From Psychrobacillus sp048572895 (GTDB lineage Bacteria > Bacillota > Bacilli > Bacillales_A > Planococcaceae), in assembly GCF_048572895.1 (NCBI RefSeq), contig NZ_CP183878.1, positions 2,294,001 through 2,358,000 on the forward strand: a stretch of DNA of 64,000 nt. Direction: 5' to 3'. The position numbers were made by a program, and so were the translations under genes. Shown piece after piece: positions 42,837-51,530 of this stretch (positions are counted from its first letter, which is position 1; each line of letters begins with the position of its first letter). The notes below the pieces were generated by a model. That model was not told where the DNA came from. It made no database searches and saw only the letters and a list, made by a program, of their open reading frames with translations.

Positions 42837-43299
42837 GTTTTAACCCAAAAGCTTGTAGAATAGATTCTTGTAAGCCAAACATCTCTTTTTCTTGCTCTTC
42901 CGTCCCATGATCATATCCTAATAAATGCAAGAACCCATGAACCGCTAAAAAGCTTAATTCCCGTTCAAAAGAATGCTCATAAGATTCTGCTTGTTCCGTT
43001 GCACGTTGTACAGAAATGATAATATCCCCTAACATAGTCGGAATATCAGCGTCCAAAATTTCTATTTCCCCCTCACCCATTTCCTCCATAGCAAAGGAGA
43101 TAACATCGGTTGGAACATCCTTGTTGCGATATGTTTTATTAATCTCTTGGATAGTATCATTCGACACAAAGGTCACACTAACCTCACTGCTATCTTTAAC
43201 TGAAAGCTGTTCTCCTGCTGACTGTAATACTTTACCTACAAGAGCTATAGTCTCCTCGGATACAGAGTTTGTTTCATCCATCAAATCTAGTTCTAGCAT
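42814..43299 (-). CDS. ybeY: rRNA maturation endoribonuclease YbeY
   Basis: Metal-dependent single-strand RNase involved in 16S rRNA 3' end processing and ribosome quality control. The 161 residues have the zinc motif HGFLHLLGYDH (about 123-133). GGAG precedes the ATG. It is placed between pgpH and dgkA as in other Firmicutes. Confidence 0.94.
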   Translation of the reverse strand: MLELDLMDETNSVSEETIALVGKVLQSAGEQLSVKDSSEVSVTFVSNDTIQEINKTYRNKDVPTDVISFAMEEMGEGEIEILDADIPTMLGDIIISVQRATEQAESYEHSFERELSFLAVHGFLHLLGYDHGTEEQEKEMFGLQESILQAFGLKREGHELS

Positions 43300-43319
43300 A
43301 TTTTAAGCTCCTCACTTCA

Positions 43320-45425
43320 TTATTTGGGATATTCAATTCGAGAGTGGAATGTTCCATTCATCGTTGTACAAAAACTTTCTTCCATTTTCTTTATTTCCTT
43401 TAAAGATAGATCGCATTCATCAAATTGCCCATCTAATAATTTATCTTTAATAATAGACTGTATCATTTTTTGAATTTTATCAGCATTTGGCTCTTTCATC
43501 GAGCGAACAGCCGCCTCTACACTATCAGCTACTGAAATAATCGCGATTTCTTTTGTTTGCGGTTTTGGACCTGGATAACGGTATTGCTCTTCTTTCACAT
43601 TACTATTTGTCTCTTTTTCTTTAAAATAAAAGAATTTCAACAAACTTGTACCATGATGCTGCGCCGCTACATCTACGATTTCTTTCGGTAATTTATGTTT
43701 CCGCAAAATCTTCGCACCATCCACTGCATGTGCAATAATAATATCTCTGCTTGCTTCTGGAGACAAATTATCATGTGGATTATAACCGTTTACTTGATTT
43801 TCGATGAAAAATCCTGGCCGATTTGTTTTCCCTATATCATGATAATAACAACCAACTCGTGCGAGTAACCCATTAGCACCAACTACTTCACAAGCAGCTT
43901 CTGCTAAATTTGCCACCATTAAACTGTGGTGATATGTACCGGGTGTCTCGGTTAATATTTTCTTCAACAAAGGATGGTTAGGGTTGGATAATTCAATGAG
44001 TCTCATAGTAGATAGAATGCCAAAGAAAGATTCAAAGAATGGTAGTATCCCAATAGTCATAGCACCAGATAGTACCCCAGACAGTATAGCTGCTCCTACA
44101 TAAAATAATATATCTGTAAATTCATAGGAAGCCTTCGTCATTAATAAATAAAATATTATAAACACAATATTAATAGAAGAAACGATTAGACTCGAGCGTA
44201 ATATTTGGGAATTTGTATGCATCCGTTGCATCGCGAAAATACCTGCAACCCCTCCAAATAATATGTATAACGAAGCTTCCATTTGAAATACGTTTGTATA
44301 GCCTTCTTGAAAGATAATACCAGCATATGCGGCAGACACAAAATTAGAAATATAAGCTGCACGTTCATTGACCAATAAATAAACCAACATCGCAACCATC
44401 GCTGTAGGAAATAAAAACGCTATAATTACATCAAAATTATAAGCTACGGACTGAATTACCTTCATCATTAATACGGACAAAATGACACTAAAAGCAACAA
44501 CTATTAAATTTTTGGAATTATTAATAGTTTTTTCTTTTCTAATAATTGTTTGTCCAAATAACACCCACATAGTTAGTCCGACAAATACAGCTACCCCAAG
44601 ATATGGCTTATAGGATGCTTTATTCGTAAGCATACCCAGCAACTCAAGCTGTCGATAGACCTCTCTATCAATAATTTCGCCTTTTTGAACGAGTATTTGC
44701 CCCTGAAGTATACGAGTCGGTTCAACGCTTGCTTTCGCCTGTTGTATACGTTCCTCCGTTAAACTCTCATTTATTACCTCTGTTGCAACAATGGAGGTTT
44801 TTGCAATACTCGCGAGCACATTTTTATAATCTTGGGAATAAATAAAAGTGTTATTTACTTGCTGTCCAATTTTCTCTTTTGAAATAGATATATTTTCCAA
44901 ACGAATTGGTTCACTTAAAATCGTCTCCACAAGTTCGGTTAATTTCGTTTTTGAATCGTCCAAAATGATATTATTTTGTTTTATCAAGATGGCTAACATA
45001 TCATCATTTAGAGGTACATAACTCGCATTCTCTGCTAATTCTTCCATCTCTTTTTTCAGTTTTCCTACTAAAGTTGCCGTTGTATCCTCTTCTGGATTTG
45101 CATTTTCTTTTACATGCAAGACACTATCAAAAACAGACTCTATTATCGCCGCTTGGTTAGCAGCGGTTTCGTCTTGAAATTGATAAACAACCGGAACTTC
45201 TTGCTCTGTTTTTTTACGTTCTTCTTCTGTTTTCACGGAGTCTTCCATTGTTTTAACTGCTCTTATAGTGTCAGGTGAAAGCTGGAACAACTGAAAATCA
45301 TACTTACTTTCCTTTACATTTCCTATCAATAAAAAGAACAAGCATATGGCTGTAATAATAGTGACGATGAAAGGAAGATACTTATGATTTCTCCATTCTC
45401 TCCACTTTATTAGGATTTTTTTCAT
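43320..45425 (-). CDS. pgpH: Membrane HD-domain phosphodiesterase PgpH (7TM-HD family)
   Basis: Hydrolyses the second messenger c-di-AMP. The 701 residues have an N-terminal membrane helix (about 16-35), a large extracellular 7TMR-HDED domain (about 50-270), seven membrane helices (about 278-460) and a cytoplasmic HD domain with the catalytic H...HD...H residues in YHHSLMVANLAEAA, YYHDIGK, IIAHAVDGAKI and AQHHGTSLL. Length is normal. It starts a ybeY-dgkA-cdd-era-recO transcript. Confidence 0.94.
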   Translation of the reverse strand: MKKILIKWREWRNHKYLPFIVTIITAICLFFLLIGNVKESKYDFQLFQLSPDTIRAVKTMEDSVKTEEERKKTEQEVPVVYQFQDETAANQAAIIESVFDSVLHVKENANPEEDTTATLVGKLKKEMEELAENASYVPLNDDMLAILIKQNNIILDDSKTKLTELVETILSEPIRLENISISKEKIGQQVNNTFIYSQDYKNVLASIAKTSIVATEVINESLTEERIQQAKASVEPTRILQGQILVQKGEIIDREVYRQLELLGMLTNKASYKPYLGVAVFVGLTMWVLFGQTIIRKEKTINNSKNLIVVAFSVILSVLMMKVIQSVAYNFDVIIAFLFPTAMVAMLVYLLVNERAAYISNFVSAAYAGIIFQEGYTNVFQMEASLYILFGGVAGIFAMQRMHTNSQILRSSLIVSSINIVFIIFYLLMTKASYEFTDILFYVGAAILSGVLSGAMTIGILPFFESFFGILSTMRLIELSNPNHPLLKKILTETPGTYHHSLMVANLAEAACEVVGANGLLARVGCYYHDIGKTNRPGFFIENQVNGYNPHDNLSPEASRDIIIAHAVDGAKILRKHKLPKEIVDVAAQHHGTSLLKFFYFKEKETNSNVKEEQYRYPGPKPQTKEIAIISVADSVEAAVRSMKEPNADKIQKMIQSIIKDKLLDGQFDECDLSLKEIKKMEESFCTTMNGTFHSRIEYPK

Positions 45426-45820
45426 TTATTCTCATCCCCCCACCTACTGGTTATTCCATTATACCTTATTCTTTTCACAATTCACTAATATTTCCCTAAT
45501 ACAAAGATTAAGCAAGTAAAAAAATGTCCCATGAACACTGGGTTCATGGGAATATTATTCTTTAATGCTGGAGGAAGAAACTAGATTTTCTTTTATATTA
45601 GTGGAAATACAAGAAATAGTATGTGTTTACCAAATAAAGAAGTGAAATAGCGAAAGAAATTGTATCTTCTGGGCCCACACGAGGGTCAGGCAGTCGTTGC
45701 AATCGCGTTGTCGCATACTTAGACTGCCATCCGCCTCATTGAATTGGAAAGTATCTTTTCTCTAGTTTATCCAAAAACGCACTAACCTGTTTCTAGGAGT
45801 TATAGGTGACGGACATAAAA

Positions 45821-45869
45821 AGTTCATTTTCAATCAGTGGGGCTTTTTCCCACTGATTGAAAATGAACT
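45821..45869. repeat. Perfect 21-bp inverted repeat inserted in repeat copy 4
   Basis: AGTTCATTTTCAATCAGTGG plus G (45821-45841) is exactly complementary to 45849-45869, with a 7-base loop GCTTTTT. No second copy was noticed in the window. Confidence 0.85.
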
Positions 45870-45996
45870 CAGGCAAATAATGCCGCGTCGTGCGGCAATG
45901 CCTGAGTAACCAACATCCTGTTGCCTGAACTATTCGGGCTTTTAAGGGCGGTTATCTACTGCCCGTTAATGCGGGACAAACGCAATAAAATTACCG

Positions 45997-46040
45997 AAAA
46001 AAGAGATGCTGGTCGTGACGTCAGACACGACCAACATCTC
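45997..46040 (-). terminator. Hairpin in repeat copy 4 that can terminate phoH
   Basis: On the minus strand a 15-bp stem with one mismatch is followed by T6. It is the equivalent of the T-tailed inner stem of repeat copies 1 and 2 and lies about 110 bases after the phoH stop. Confidence 0.65.
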
Positions 46041-46148
46041 CAAAAAACAGCGATAAGTCTGTTCAAAGCCCATTGAAAACGATAGAAACACGCTTTAAAC
46101 AAAGAGGACTAAGCTTCTTTTTTTTCGTTTTTTAGTTGCTTTAAATTA

Positions 46149-47102
46149 TTATTGCTCTTCATATGCTTGTATAATTTTAGCAACTAGTGGGTGACGTACT
46201 ACATCCCCTTGCTCTAAATATTGAAAATGAATTCCTGCAACATTTTTTAATATTTTTTCGGTAACGATTAAACCAGATTCTGCACCTTTTGGTAGATCAA
46301 TTTGAGTTTTGTCACCCGTGATTACCATTTTAGATCCAAATCCAAGACGTGTTAAAAACATTTTCATTTGAGCTTTTGTTGTATTTTGAGCTTCATCTAA
46401 AATAACAAAAGCATCATCTAGCGTACGACCTCGCATATAAGCTAGAGGTGCAATTTCAATCGTTCCTCTTTCCATCAGACGATCTGTCTGTTCTGTCCCC
46501 AACACATCATGCAGTGCATCATATAACGGCCTTAAATAAGGGTCTACCTTTTCCTTTAAGTCTCCAGGTAGAAAACCTAGACTTTCACCTGCCTCGACTG
46601 CTGGACGTGTTAAAATGATTTTTTTCACATGAGCATTTTTAAGTGCTTGTGTTGCCATTACTACTGCTAAATACGTTTTTCCAGTACCCGCTGGCCCAAT
46701 ACCAAAAGTAAGATCAGTATGTCTTATTCCTTGGATATACTCTCGTTGTCCTATTGTTTTCGCTCGAATAGCTTTACCTTTTGTATTTCGCGCAATTTCT
46801 TCATCATACAAACTAGAAAAATACTCAATTGTACCATTCAAACTCATCTCAATAGCAGAAGATACGTCGCGCAAATTAATATTTATGCCTTTTCGAATAA
46901 CTGCCAATAGTTGAATCATCAGCTGCCTAGCGTCTTCTACATTTTTTTCTTCACCAATAATCTGAATCTGTTCACCTCTAGTAATCAGTTGAACTTTTAG
47001 TTCTGCCTCAATAAGCTTTACATTTTTATCCGAGATGCCAAGCAGCATTACCGCTTCAGCTGGATCTTGTAAATTAATATCTAATTGTTTAGTTTCGCTC
47101 AT
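46149..47102 (-). CDS. phoH: PhoH-like ATPase
   Basis: A 317-residue P-loop ATPase of the PhoH family, with N-terminal KH-like part (about 1-85) and ATPase domain: Walker A FGIGPAGTGKTYLA (about 133-146) and Walker B AFVILDEAQNTTKAQMKMFLTRLG. Implicated in RNA metabolism or ribosome-linked processes; no clear phosphate role despite its name. Overlaps yqfD by ATGA and ends the floA-yqfC-yqfD-phoH operon. Confidence 0.93.
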   Translation of the reverse strand: MSETKQLDINLQDPAEAVMLLGISDKNVKLIEAELKVQLITRGEQIQIIGEEKNVEDARQLMIQLLAVIRKGININLRDVSSAIEMSLNGTIEYFSSLYDEEIARNTKGKAIRAKTIGQREYIQGIRHTDLTFGIGPAGTGKTYLAVVMATQALKNAHVKKIILTRPAVEAGESLGFLPGDLKEKVDPYLRPLYDALHDVLGTEQTDRLMERGTIEIAPLAYMRGRTLDDAFVILDEAQNTTKAQMKMFLTRLGFGSKMVITGDKTQIDLPKGAESGLIVTEKILKNVAGIHFQYLEQGDVVRHPLVAKIIQAYEEQ

Positions 47103-48205
47103 GCTTCGTCTCCTTGGGGTATAACATGTGGTATTGCAATATTTTCATTAATCAGTAAAAGTATCTTCCCTTTTACTTTATCATCTTGTATTGATACCTG
47201 TAAAACTTTATCTTCTAATAATTGCGTTCCAGTAGGTAATTCTTTAATAATTTTTTGAAATAGTAGCGGGCGTATAAGACGTTCAATGGATTCCTCTGTC
47301 AGTGAATAGGTTATTTGATGATTCTTCTGTACATATCCAGCCTGAACATACTTTTGAATGAAAGCAGGAAGTTGTATTTCCTTCCAAAACATCTGTTTGT
47401 CATCCACTTTTTTTTGTATAACCAATTCTTTGGCGTTTGGATTAATGACAGCAACTTGTGTTGGAAGCTCAAATGAAAGCTCTATCCAGTAACTGGCATA
47501 TACCTTTCCTTCCGCACTCGTAATAATCCTATTGTTTCCTTGGGTTACAAACCCATTTACTAGGACATCTCCTTTTTTCACAGCTATGTTCTTTTCGACT
47601 GCTCTCACACCTTTTAATAGAGAAAAGTCTGTTATAACTCCACCTCTCTTTGCAACAAGATTTACAGCAGGTGCATCCTCAATTACTCTTTCTGTTTGCG
47701 GAGGTGCCATCATTGGAGTCACTGTAAAGTTAGCGCCTGACTTTGAAAAGTGTACCCAAGAATACTCTTTATGCTTTAATAATATATTTTGACGTATCTC
47801 TTGCTCCGCTGGCAGTTTAGATGCAATCATTCTCTCTTTAATACCAATTTCTTTTAATTGTTCAGTTAGCAATATGTTACTTTCAGGTGAATCCGAATCA
47901 ATATGAATGTTCCAGATAAATTGCGAAAATAATACTGGGATTACTAAAAAAAAGAAGACTCCTATAACAGATGCCGAGTAAATAGAAATGGTACTCTCTT
48001 TTAAATCATCCTCTAATTTGATCGACAGTTTCAGTTTTTTTCTTACTTTCCTAAAAGCCTGCAAATCCTTTGCTTGAATCGAAAAACTTATATGATTCTC
48101 GTTTGTATGAAGCTGGTACACTTCGATATTTTGTTCCTTTAAACTTTTATAAAGCGTAAATTGATCTGTAGAAATTGGTGCATGTATTTTAATAAGACGC
48201 CTCAT
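47099..48205 (-). CDS. yqfD: Sporulation protein YqfD
   Basis: A 368-residue protein of the YqfD/SpoIV family required for efficient sporulation in B. subtilis and usually made in the mother cell under SigE. N-terminal region of about 90 residues (two small alpha/beta modules), a single membrane helix (SVIGVFFFLVIPVLFSQFIW, about 78-97), and a large extracytoplasmic part with GVITDFSLLKGVRAVEKN and KKGDVLVNG motifs. Overlaps yqfC upstream and phoH downstream. Confidence 0.88.
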   Translation of the reverse strand: MRRLIKIHAPISTDQFTLYKSLKEQNIEVYQLHTNENHISFSIQAKDLQAFRKVRKKLKLSIKLEDDLKESTISIYSASVIGVFFFLVIPVLFSQFIWNIHIDSDSPESNILLTEQLKEIGIKERMIASKLPAEQEIRQNILLKHKEYSWVHFSKSGANFTVTPMMAPPQTERVIEDAPAVNLVAKRGGVITDFSLLKGVRAVEKNIAVKKGDVLVNGFVTQGNNRIITSAEGKVYASYWIELSFELPTQVAVINPNAKELVIQKKVDDKQMFWKEIQLPAFIQKYVQAGYVQKNHQITYSLTEESIERLIRPLLFQKIIKELPTGTQLLEDKVLQVSIQDDKVKGKILLLINENIAIPHVIPQGDEA

Positions 48206-48444
48206 ACCGTTTTTTCCTTCCTAGTTAGATTAAAGAACTGAAGATTATGCACATGAAGATGTAGCCTATCGCTAGACATAGATTTTATGTGCAGGCTTTC
48301 GGCATGAATTTCTAAAAGAAAATGGTCATACGTACAGACAATACTATTTTCTTTTAAGCGAACCAATGAAAATGCATAATCCAATATAATATCATCAAAA
48401 CTATCTACCATAATACTCGCATGGAGTGGAAATAATTGCTTCAC
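48202..48444 (-). CDS. yqfC: Sporulation protein YqfC
   Basis: An 80-residue protein of the YqfC/YabP-like family (VDSFDDIILDYAFSLVRLKENSIVCTYDHFLLEIHAESLHIKSM) that forms short beta structure and acts with YqfD in sporulation; YabP-type proteins are coat/peptidoglycan-stage factors. Start GTG 48444 is preceded by AAAGGGG at nine bases, which is also the 3' arm of a terminator-like hairpin. It overlaps yqfD by ATGA. Confidence 0.85.
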   Translation of the reverse strand: MKQLFPLHASIMVDSFDDIILDYAFSLVRLKENSIVCTYDHFLLEIHAESLHIKSMSSDRLHLHVHNLQFFNLTRKEKTV

Positions 48445-48489
48445 AAAAAAACACCCCTTTACATGAATTTATGCATGCAAAGGGGTGTT
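48445..48489 (-). terminator. Hairpin whose 3' arm is the yqfC ribosome binding site
   Basis: On the minus strand AACACCCCTTT (48489-48479) pairs with AAAGGGGTGTT (48460-48450) and is followed by six T (48450-48445), then the GTG of yqfC at 48444. It has all the features of an intrinsic terminator for the gene at 48496, yet AAAGGGG is the only Shine-Dalgarno sequence for yqfC. Confidence 0.75.
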
Positions 48490-48495
48490 CATGAG

Positions 48496-48924
48496 TTATC
48501 TTTTGGATTTTGGTGGAGCAAGTATTTCAGAAAAAATAATTCCTTTTATCAGTTCGTCTTTTCTGCTAGGTATTAAGCTGTCGACTACTGGAGTAGATAC
48601 TGTTACAGGTATATTCTTTTGATGAGTGCTTAATCTACCTGAACTTCTAGCCACCCCTTGATCACGTTTAACTTCTCTCTCCAATTTTTCTACTACAGGA
48701 ACTTCTTTCGCGATAGGAGGCTTGGTTTTCATATCCTGCTGCCTTTCACTCGTAAACTGTTTAGCAAAATCACCTAATTCTTTAAAGGGATTTTCTGAAA
48801 CAGTTTTACGCATTGGAGTTCTGTTTACAGGTTTTTCAACAGTTTTTTTGTCGGGTTCGGGTTCTTTCTTTTTAAAGAAAAGACTTAAAAGTGCTGCGAT
48901 GATTATAGGAATGAAAGCTTCCAA
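48496..48924 (-). CDS. Hypothetical membrane-anchored protein of the floA operon
   Basis: A 142-residue protein of unknown function. A single N-terminal hydrophobic segment (MEAFIPIIIAALLSLFF) is followed by a charged, low-complexity and probably disordered tail rich in Lys, Glu, Pro and Val with no domain I recognise. Start TTG 48924 has AAAGGAG upstream. It follows floA by 22 bases and is in the place of yqfB of B. subtilis. The small anchor and disordered cytoplasmic tail would suit a partner of the flotillin FloA, but that is inference. Confidence 0.7.
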   Translation of the reverse strand: MEAFIPIIIAALLSLFFKKKEPEPDKKTVEKPVNRTPMRKTVSENPFKELGDFAKQFTSERQQDMKTKPPIAKEVPVVEKLEREVKRDQGVARSSGRLSTHQKNIPVTVSTPVVDSLIPSRKDELIKGIIFSEILAPPKSKR

Positions 48925-48946
48925 GGAGATCGGCTCCTTTCCGCAA

Positions 48947-49945
48947 TTATTTTAGCTCGTCGGTAGAAGGTTTATCTCCGCCAACTTTACTAATAGAATC
49001 TCTCATACCAGTATCTGCTTTGATATTATTGTAATTCATGTAATCCATCACACCAATATTACCTTCTCGTAACGCTTCAGCCATTGCTAATGGAACAGCA
49101 GCTTCCGCTTCTACAACTTTCGAACGCATCTCTACAACTTTCGCTTTCATCTCTTGTTCAGATGCTACAGCCATTGCACGACGTTCTTCTGCTTTTGCCT
49201 GAGCAATTTTCTTATCTGCCTCAGCTTGCTCCGTTTGTAATTCTGCACCAATGTTTTTACCGATATCAACATCCGCAATATCAATCGATAGAATTTCGAA
49301 AGCTGTTCCGGAATCTAAGCCTTTTGCTAAAACCGTTTGAGATATTAAATCTGGATTTTCTAGTACTCTTTCATGACTCACACTAGAACCAATTGTAGAA
49401 ATAATCCCTTCCCCTACACGGGCTACGATTGTTTCTTCACCTGCACCACCGACTAATCGGTCAATATTTGCACGAACTGTAATACGTGCCTTTGCTTTTA
49501 CTTCAATACCGTTCATCGCAACACCTGCGATAAATGGTGTTTCAATAACTTTTGGATTTACTGACATTTGAACTGCTTCTAAAACGTCACGACCCGCCAG
49601 ATCAATTGCTGCTGCTCTTTCAAATGAAAGTTCAATATTTGCACGATGTGCAGCAATTAAAGCATTAACAACACGGTCAACATTACCACCAGCTAAGTAA
49701 TGACTTTCCAGCTGATTGATAGCTACATCTAGGCCTGCTTTATGTGCTTTGATCAACGGATTGACGATACGAGAAGGAATAACTCGACGTAACCTCATTC
49801 CTACTAATGTAAAAATACTAATTTTTACCCCTGCCGCTAATGCAGAAATCCATAGCGTAATTGGGAAAAATGTGAAAAATACTGATAGTACTATAAATGC
49901 AAGTACAATAACGACGATTAAAGTAATTGTTGATCCTGTAATCAT
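48947..49945 (-). CDS. floA: Flotillin-like membrane microdomain protein FloA
   Basis: A 332-residue SPFH-type scaffold protein of functional membrane microdomains. Short N-terminal membrane hairpin region (about 5-50), SPFH-like domain, then an Ala/Glu-rich coiled coil (EQAEADKKIAQAKAEERRAMAVASEQEMKAKVVEMRSKVVEAEAAVPLA, about 235-285) ending in the conserved LREGNIGVMDYMNYNNIKADTGMR tail. Its start overlaps the nfeD gene by ATGA, the usual flotillin-NfeD pair. Confidence 0.94.
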   Translation of the reverse strand: MITGSTITLIVVIVLAFIVLSVFFTFFPITLWISALAAGVKISIFTLVGMRLRRVIPSRIVNPLIKAHKAGLDVAINQLESHYLAGGNVDRVVNALIAAHRANIELSFERAAAIDLAGRDVLEAVQMSVNPKVIETPFIAGVAMNGIEVKAKARITVRANIDRLVGGAGEETIVARVGEGIISTIGSSVSHERVLENPDLISQTVLAKGLDSGTAFEILSIDIADVDIGKNIGAELQTEQAEADKKIAQAKAEERRAMAVASEQEMKAKVVEMRSKVVEAEAAVPLAMAEALREGNIGVMDYMNYNNIKADTGMRDSISKVGGDKPSTDELK

Positions 49946-51273
49946 TCTGTTGCCTCCCCTTCTACTGCTTCTCGTACAACTATACGAGAGCCTTCTACTT
50001 TAATAATTTTAACATGTTTGTCTTTCCCAATAAAACTTCCATCTGAAACTGCATCAATTCTTTCATTATCGATACGTATAGTTCCAGAAGGTCTAAGTGG
50101 CGTCATGGTCACGGCAACTTTTCCGACTAGTTCCACTCGATTCTTATTGGAAACATATCCTTTTTCCGTTGTTGTCGCATCCGACAAAATCACTTTATTC
50201 AACACTTTTAGTTGCTTACCAAAAAACTTCATAATAATCACCATTCCCACTATAGCTACTGATAAAGCAATTATAACAGCGATAATCATTTGCTCAATAT
50301 CGCCACCAGCTAATACTATACTTACAATAATAGCTGCCGCCCCTAATATACCACTAATTCCTCCGGGCAGGAAGAACTCTCCAATAATAAGTATGACACC
50401 AATAACAAAAATAATTATTGTTTCATATCCAGCTAGACCTGCAACCAAATGTCCAAAAAAGAACAGAACTAACGAGATAAGTCCCATTGTACCAGCGACG
50501 CCAAATCCAGGCGAATAAAGCTCGACGATCAAACCCAAACTAGCTATAGACAATAAAATTGGTACTATGATTGGATTTGTTATAAAACGAGCAAGCGATT
50601 CCATAAAGGTTTCCTCTGTGTGTACAACTTTCGCACCTGCAAGATCTGTAACCTGGAGTAGCTCCTCGAATGATTTAACTGTCCCCTTTGAGTAGCCAAC
50701 CTCTAGGGCTTCAGCTGAAGAAAGAGTTAATAATTTGCCAACAGGGGCTCTGTATTCAGGTAAGTCAACTGAATCATCTGCCATTGCTTGAGCATATAGA
50801 GGATCTTTCCCGTTTAGTTCGGCAGCGTTTTTCATTTTAGCTTTCCAAGCACTGTTTGCTTTTTCATCTGCCGTATTTCCACTACTATCGATCACTGCTG
50901 CAGCACCGATTGTTCCACTTGGAGACATGTAGATTTCATCGGTATGAAGCGCTAAATAGGCACCAGCTGATAATGCCTCTGAGTTAATATAAGAAATTTT
51001 ACGAATCGATGTGGAGTCCAATAAATTAGCAATATCTTCTGCAGAATCTACAAAGCCTCCTGGGGTATTGATTTCGAAAATAATTGCCTCAGCATCAGCT
51101 TCTTCTGCTTCATGGATAGAACGTTTCAGAAAAGCATACAATCCTTTTTCTACTTCTTTGTAAATTGGTACTTTATAAACCTCTTTAGTTTGTGCAGTAA
51201 ATGTAGGGATCATCATTCCAAATGATAAAAGCAATAAACAAAGAGAAATGATATAACGAGACAATTTCACCAC
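49942..51273 (-). CDS. yqeZ: NfeD-family membrane serine protease (YqeZ)
   Basis: Partner of FloA. The 443 residues have a signal peptide (LLLLSFGMMIPTFTA), a ClpP-like Ser/Lys protease domain (FEINTPGGFVDSAEDIANLL, about 67-86, and nucleophile Ser in EALSAGAYLAL), about five membrane helices (about 232-345) and a C-terminal NfeD OB-fold domain. Good homology along the length. It starts the operon nfeD-floA-hypothetical-yqfC-yqfD-phoH. Confidence 0.9.
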   Translation of the reverse strand: MVKLSRYIISLCLLLLSFGMMIPTFTAQTKEVYKVPIYKEVEKGLYAFLKRSIHEAEEADAEAIIFEINTPGGFVDSAEDIANLLDSTSIRKISYINSEALSAGAYLALHTDEIYMSPSGTIGAAAVIDSSGNTADEKANSAWKAKMKNAAELNGKDPLYAQAMADDSVDLPEYRAPVGKLLTLSSAEALEVGYSKGTVKSFEELLQVTDLAGAKVVHTEETFMESLARFITNPIIVPILLSIASLGLIVELYSPGFGVAGTMGLISLVLFFFGHLVAGLAGYETIIIFVIGVILIIGEFFLPGGISGILGAAAIIVSIVLAGGDIEQMIIAVIIALSVAIVGMVIIMKFFGKQLKVLNKVILSDATTTEKGYVSNKNRVELVGKVAVTMTPLRPSGTIRIDNERIDAVSDGSFIGKDKHVKIIKVEGSRIVVREAVEGEATE

Positions 51274-51340
51274 TTAACCTCCTTTCTTCCATATGTATAC
51301 TCCTATTTACGAAGGAACTATCAAAAAGTTTCATAAAATA

Positions 51341-51376
51341 AAAATAAACCGAGAAAATAAATTTTCTCGGTTTACA
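51341..51376 (-). terminator. Terminator of rpsU
   Basis: AAACCGAGAAAAT (51346-51358) / ATTTTCTCGGTTT (51361-51373), followed by T-rich sequence on the minus strand. It lies about 155 bases after rpsU; the intervening DNA holds a partial copy of the rpsU 3' end. Confidence 0.8.
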
Positions 51377-51440
51377 TAATTGTAAATTTTAATCATAAAG
51401 TACGTGTTTGGAACGTAGGGATGGTTGGGATAAAATACCA

Positions 51441-51500
51441 CTTACGTTAACGTGCAGCTTCTGATTTCTTTTTACGTTTCCGCTCAGGTTTTAGAAACCA
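51441..51500 (-). pseudogene. Decayed duplicate of the rpsU 3' end
   Basis: About 60 bp downstream-side of rpsU that align with its last codons (51536-51597): the minus strand reads RKRKKKSEAAR, stop, RK, against KRKKKSEAARKRKF in rpsU. The shared core TTCTTTTTACG and GCAGCTTC is intact, while a Lys codon AAA has become TAA and the ends have diverged. It has no start codon and cannot be a gene. Confidence 0.75.
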
Positions 51501-51530
51501 TAGCATCGAAGCATTGTAAATTTAAATTAA

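Larger units (their letters stand above)
45533..46110 (-). repeat. Composite intergenic repeat, copy 4 (reversed, with inserted hairpins)
   Basis: The 723-bp gap between pgpH and phoH holds this copy in reverse orientation. Blocks matching copy 2 are CCTGTTTCTA (about 45786), AGATACTTTCC-type and GAAATAGCGAA sequences, and the inner stem GAGATGCTGGTCGTG / CACGACCAACATCTC (46003-46017, 46026-46040) with T6 in the minus direction. Inserted within it are a perfect 21-bp hairpin (45821-45869), family C repeat sequence (45871-45975) and another hairpin at about 45690-45735. Confidence 0.8.
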
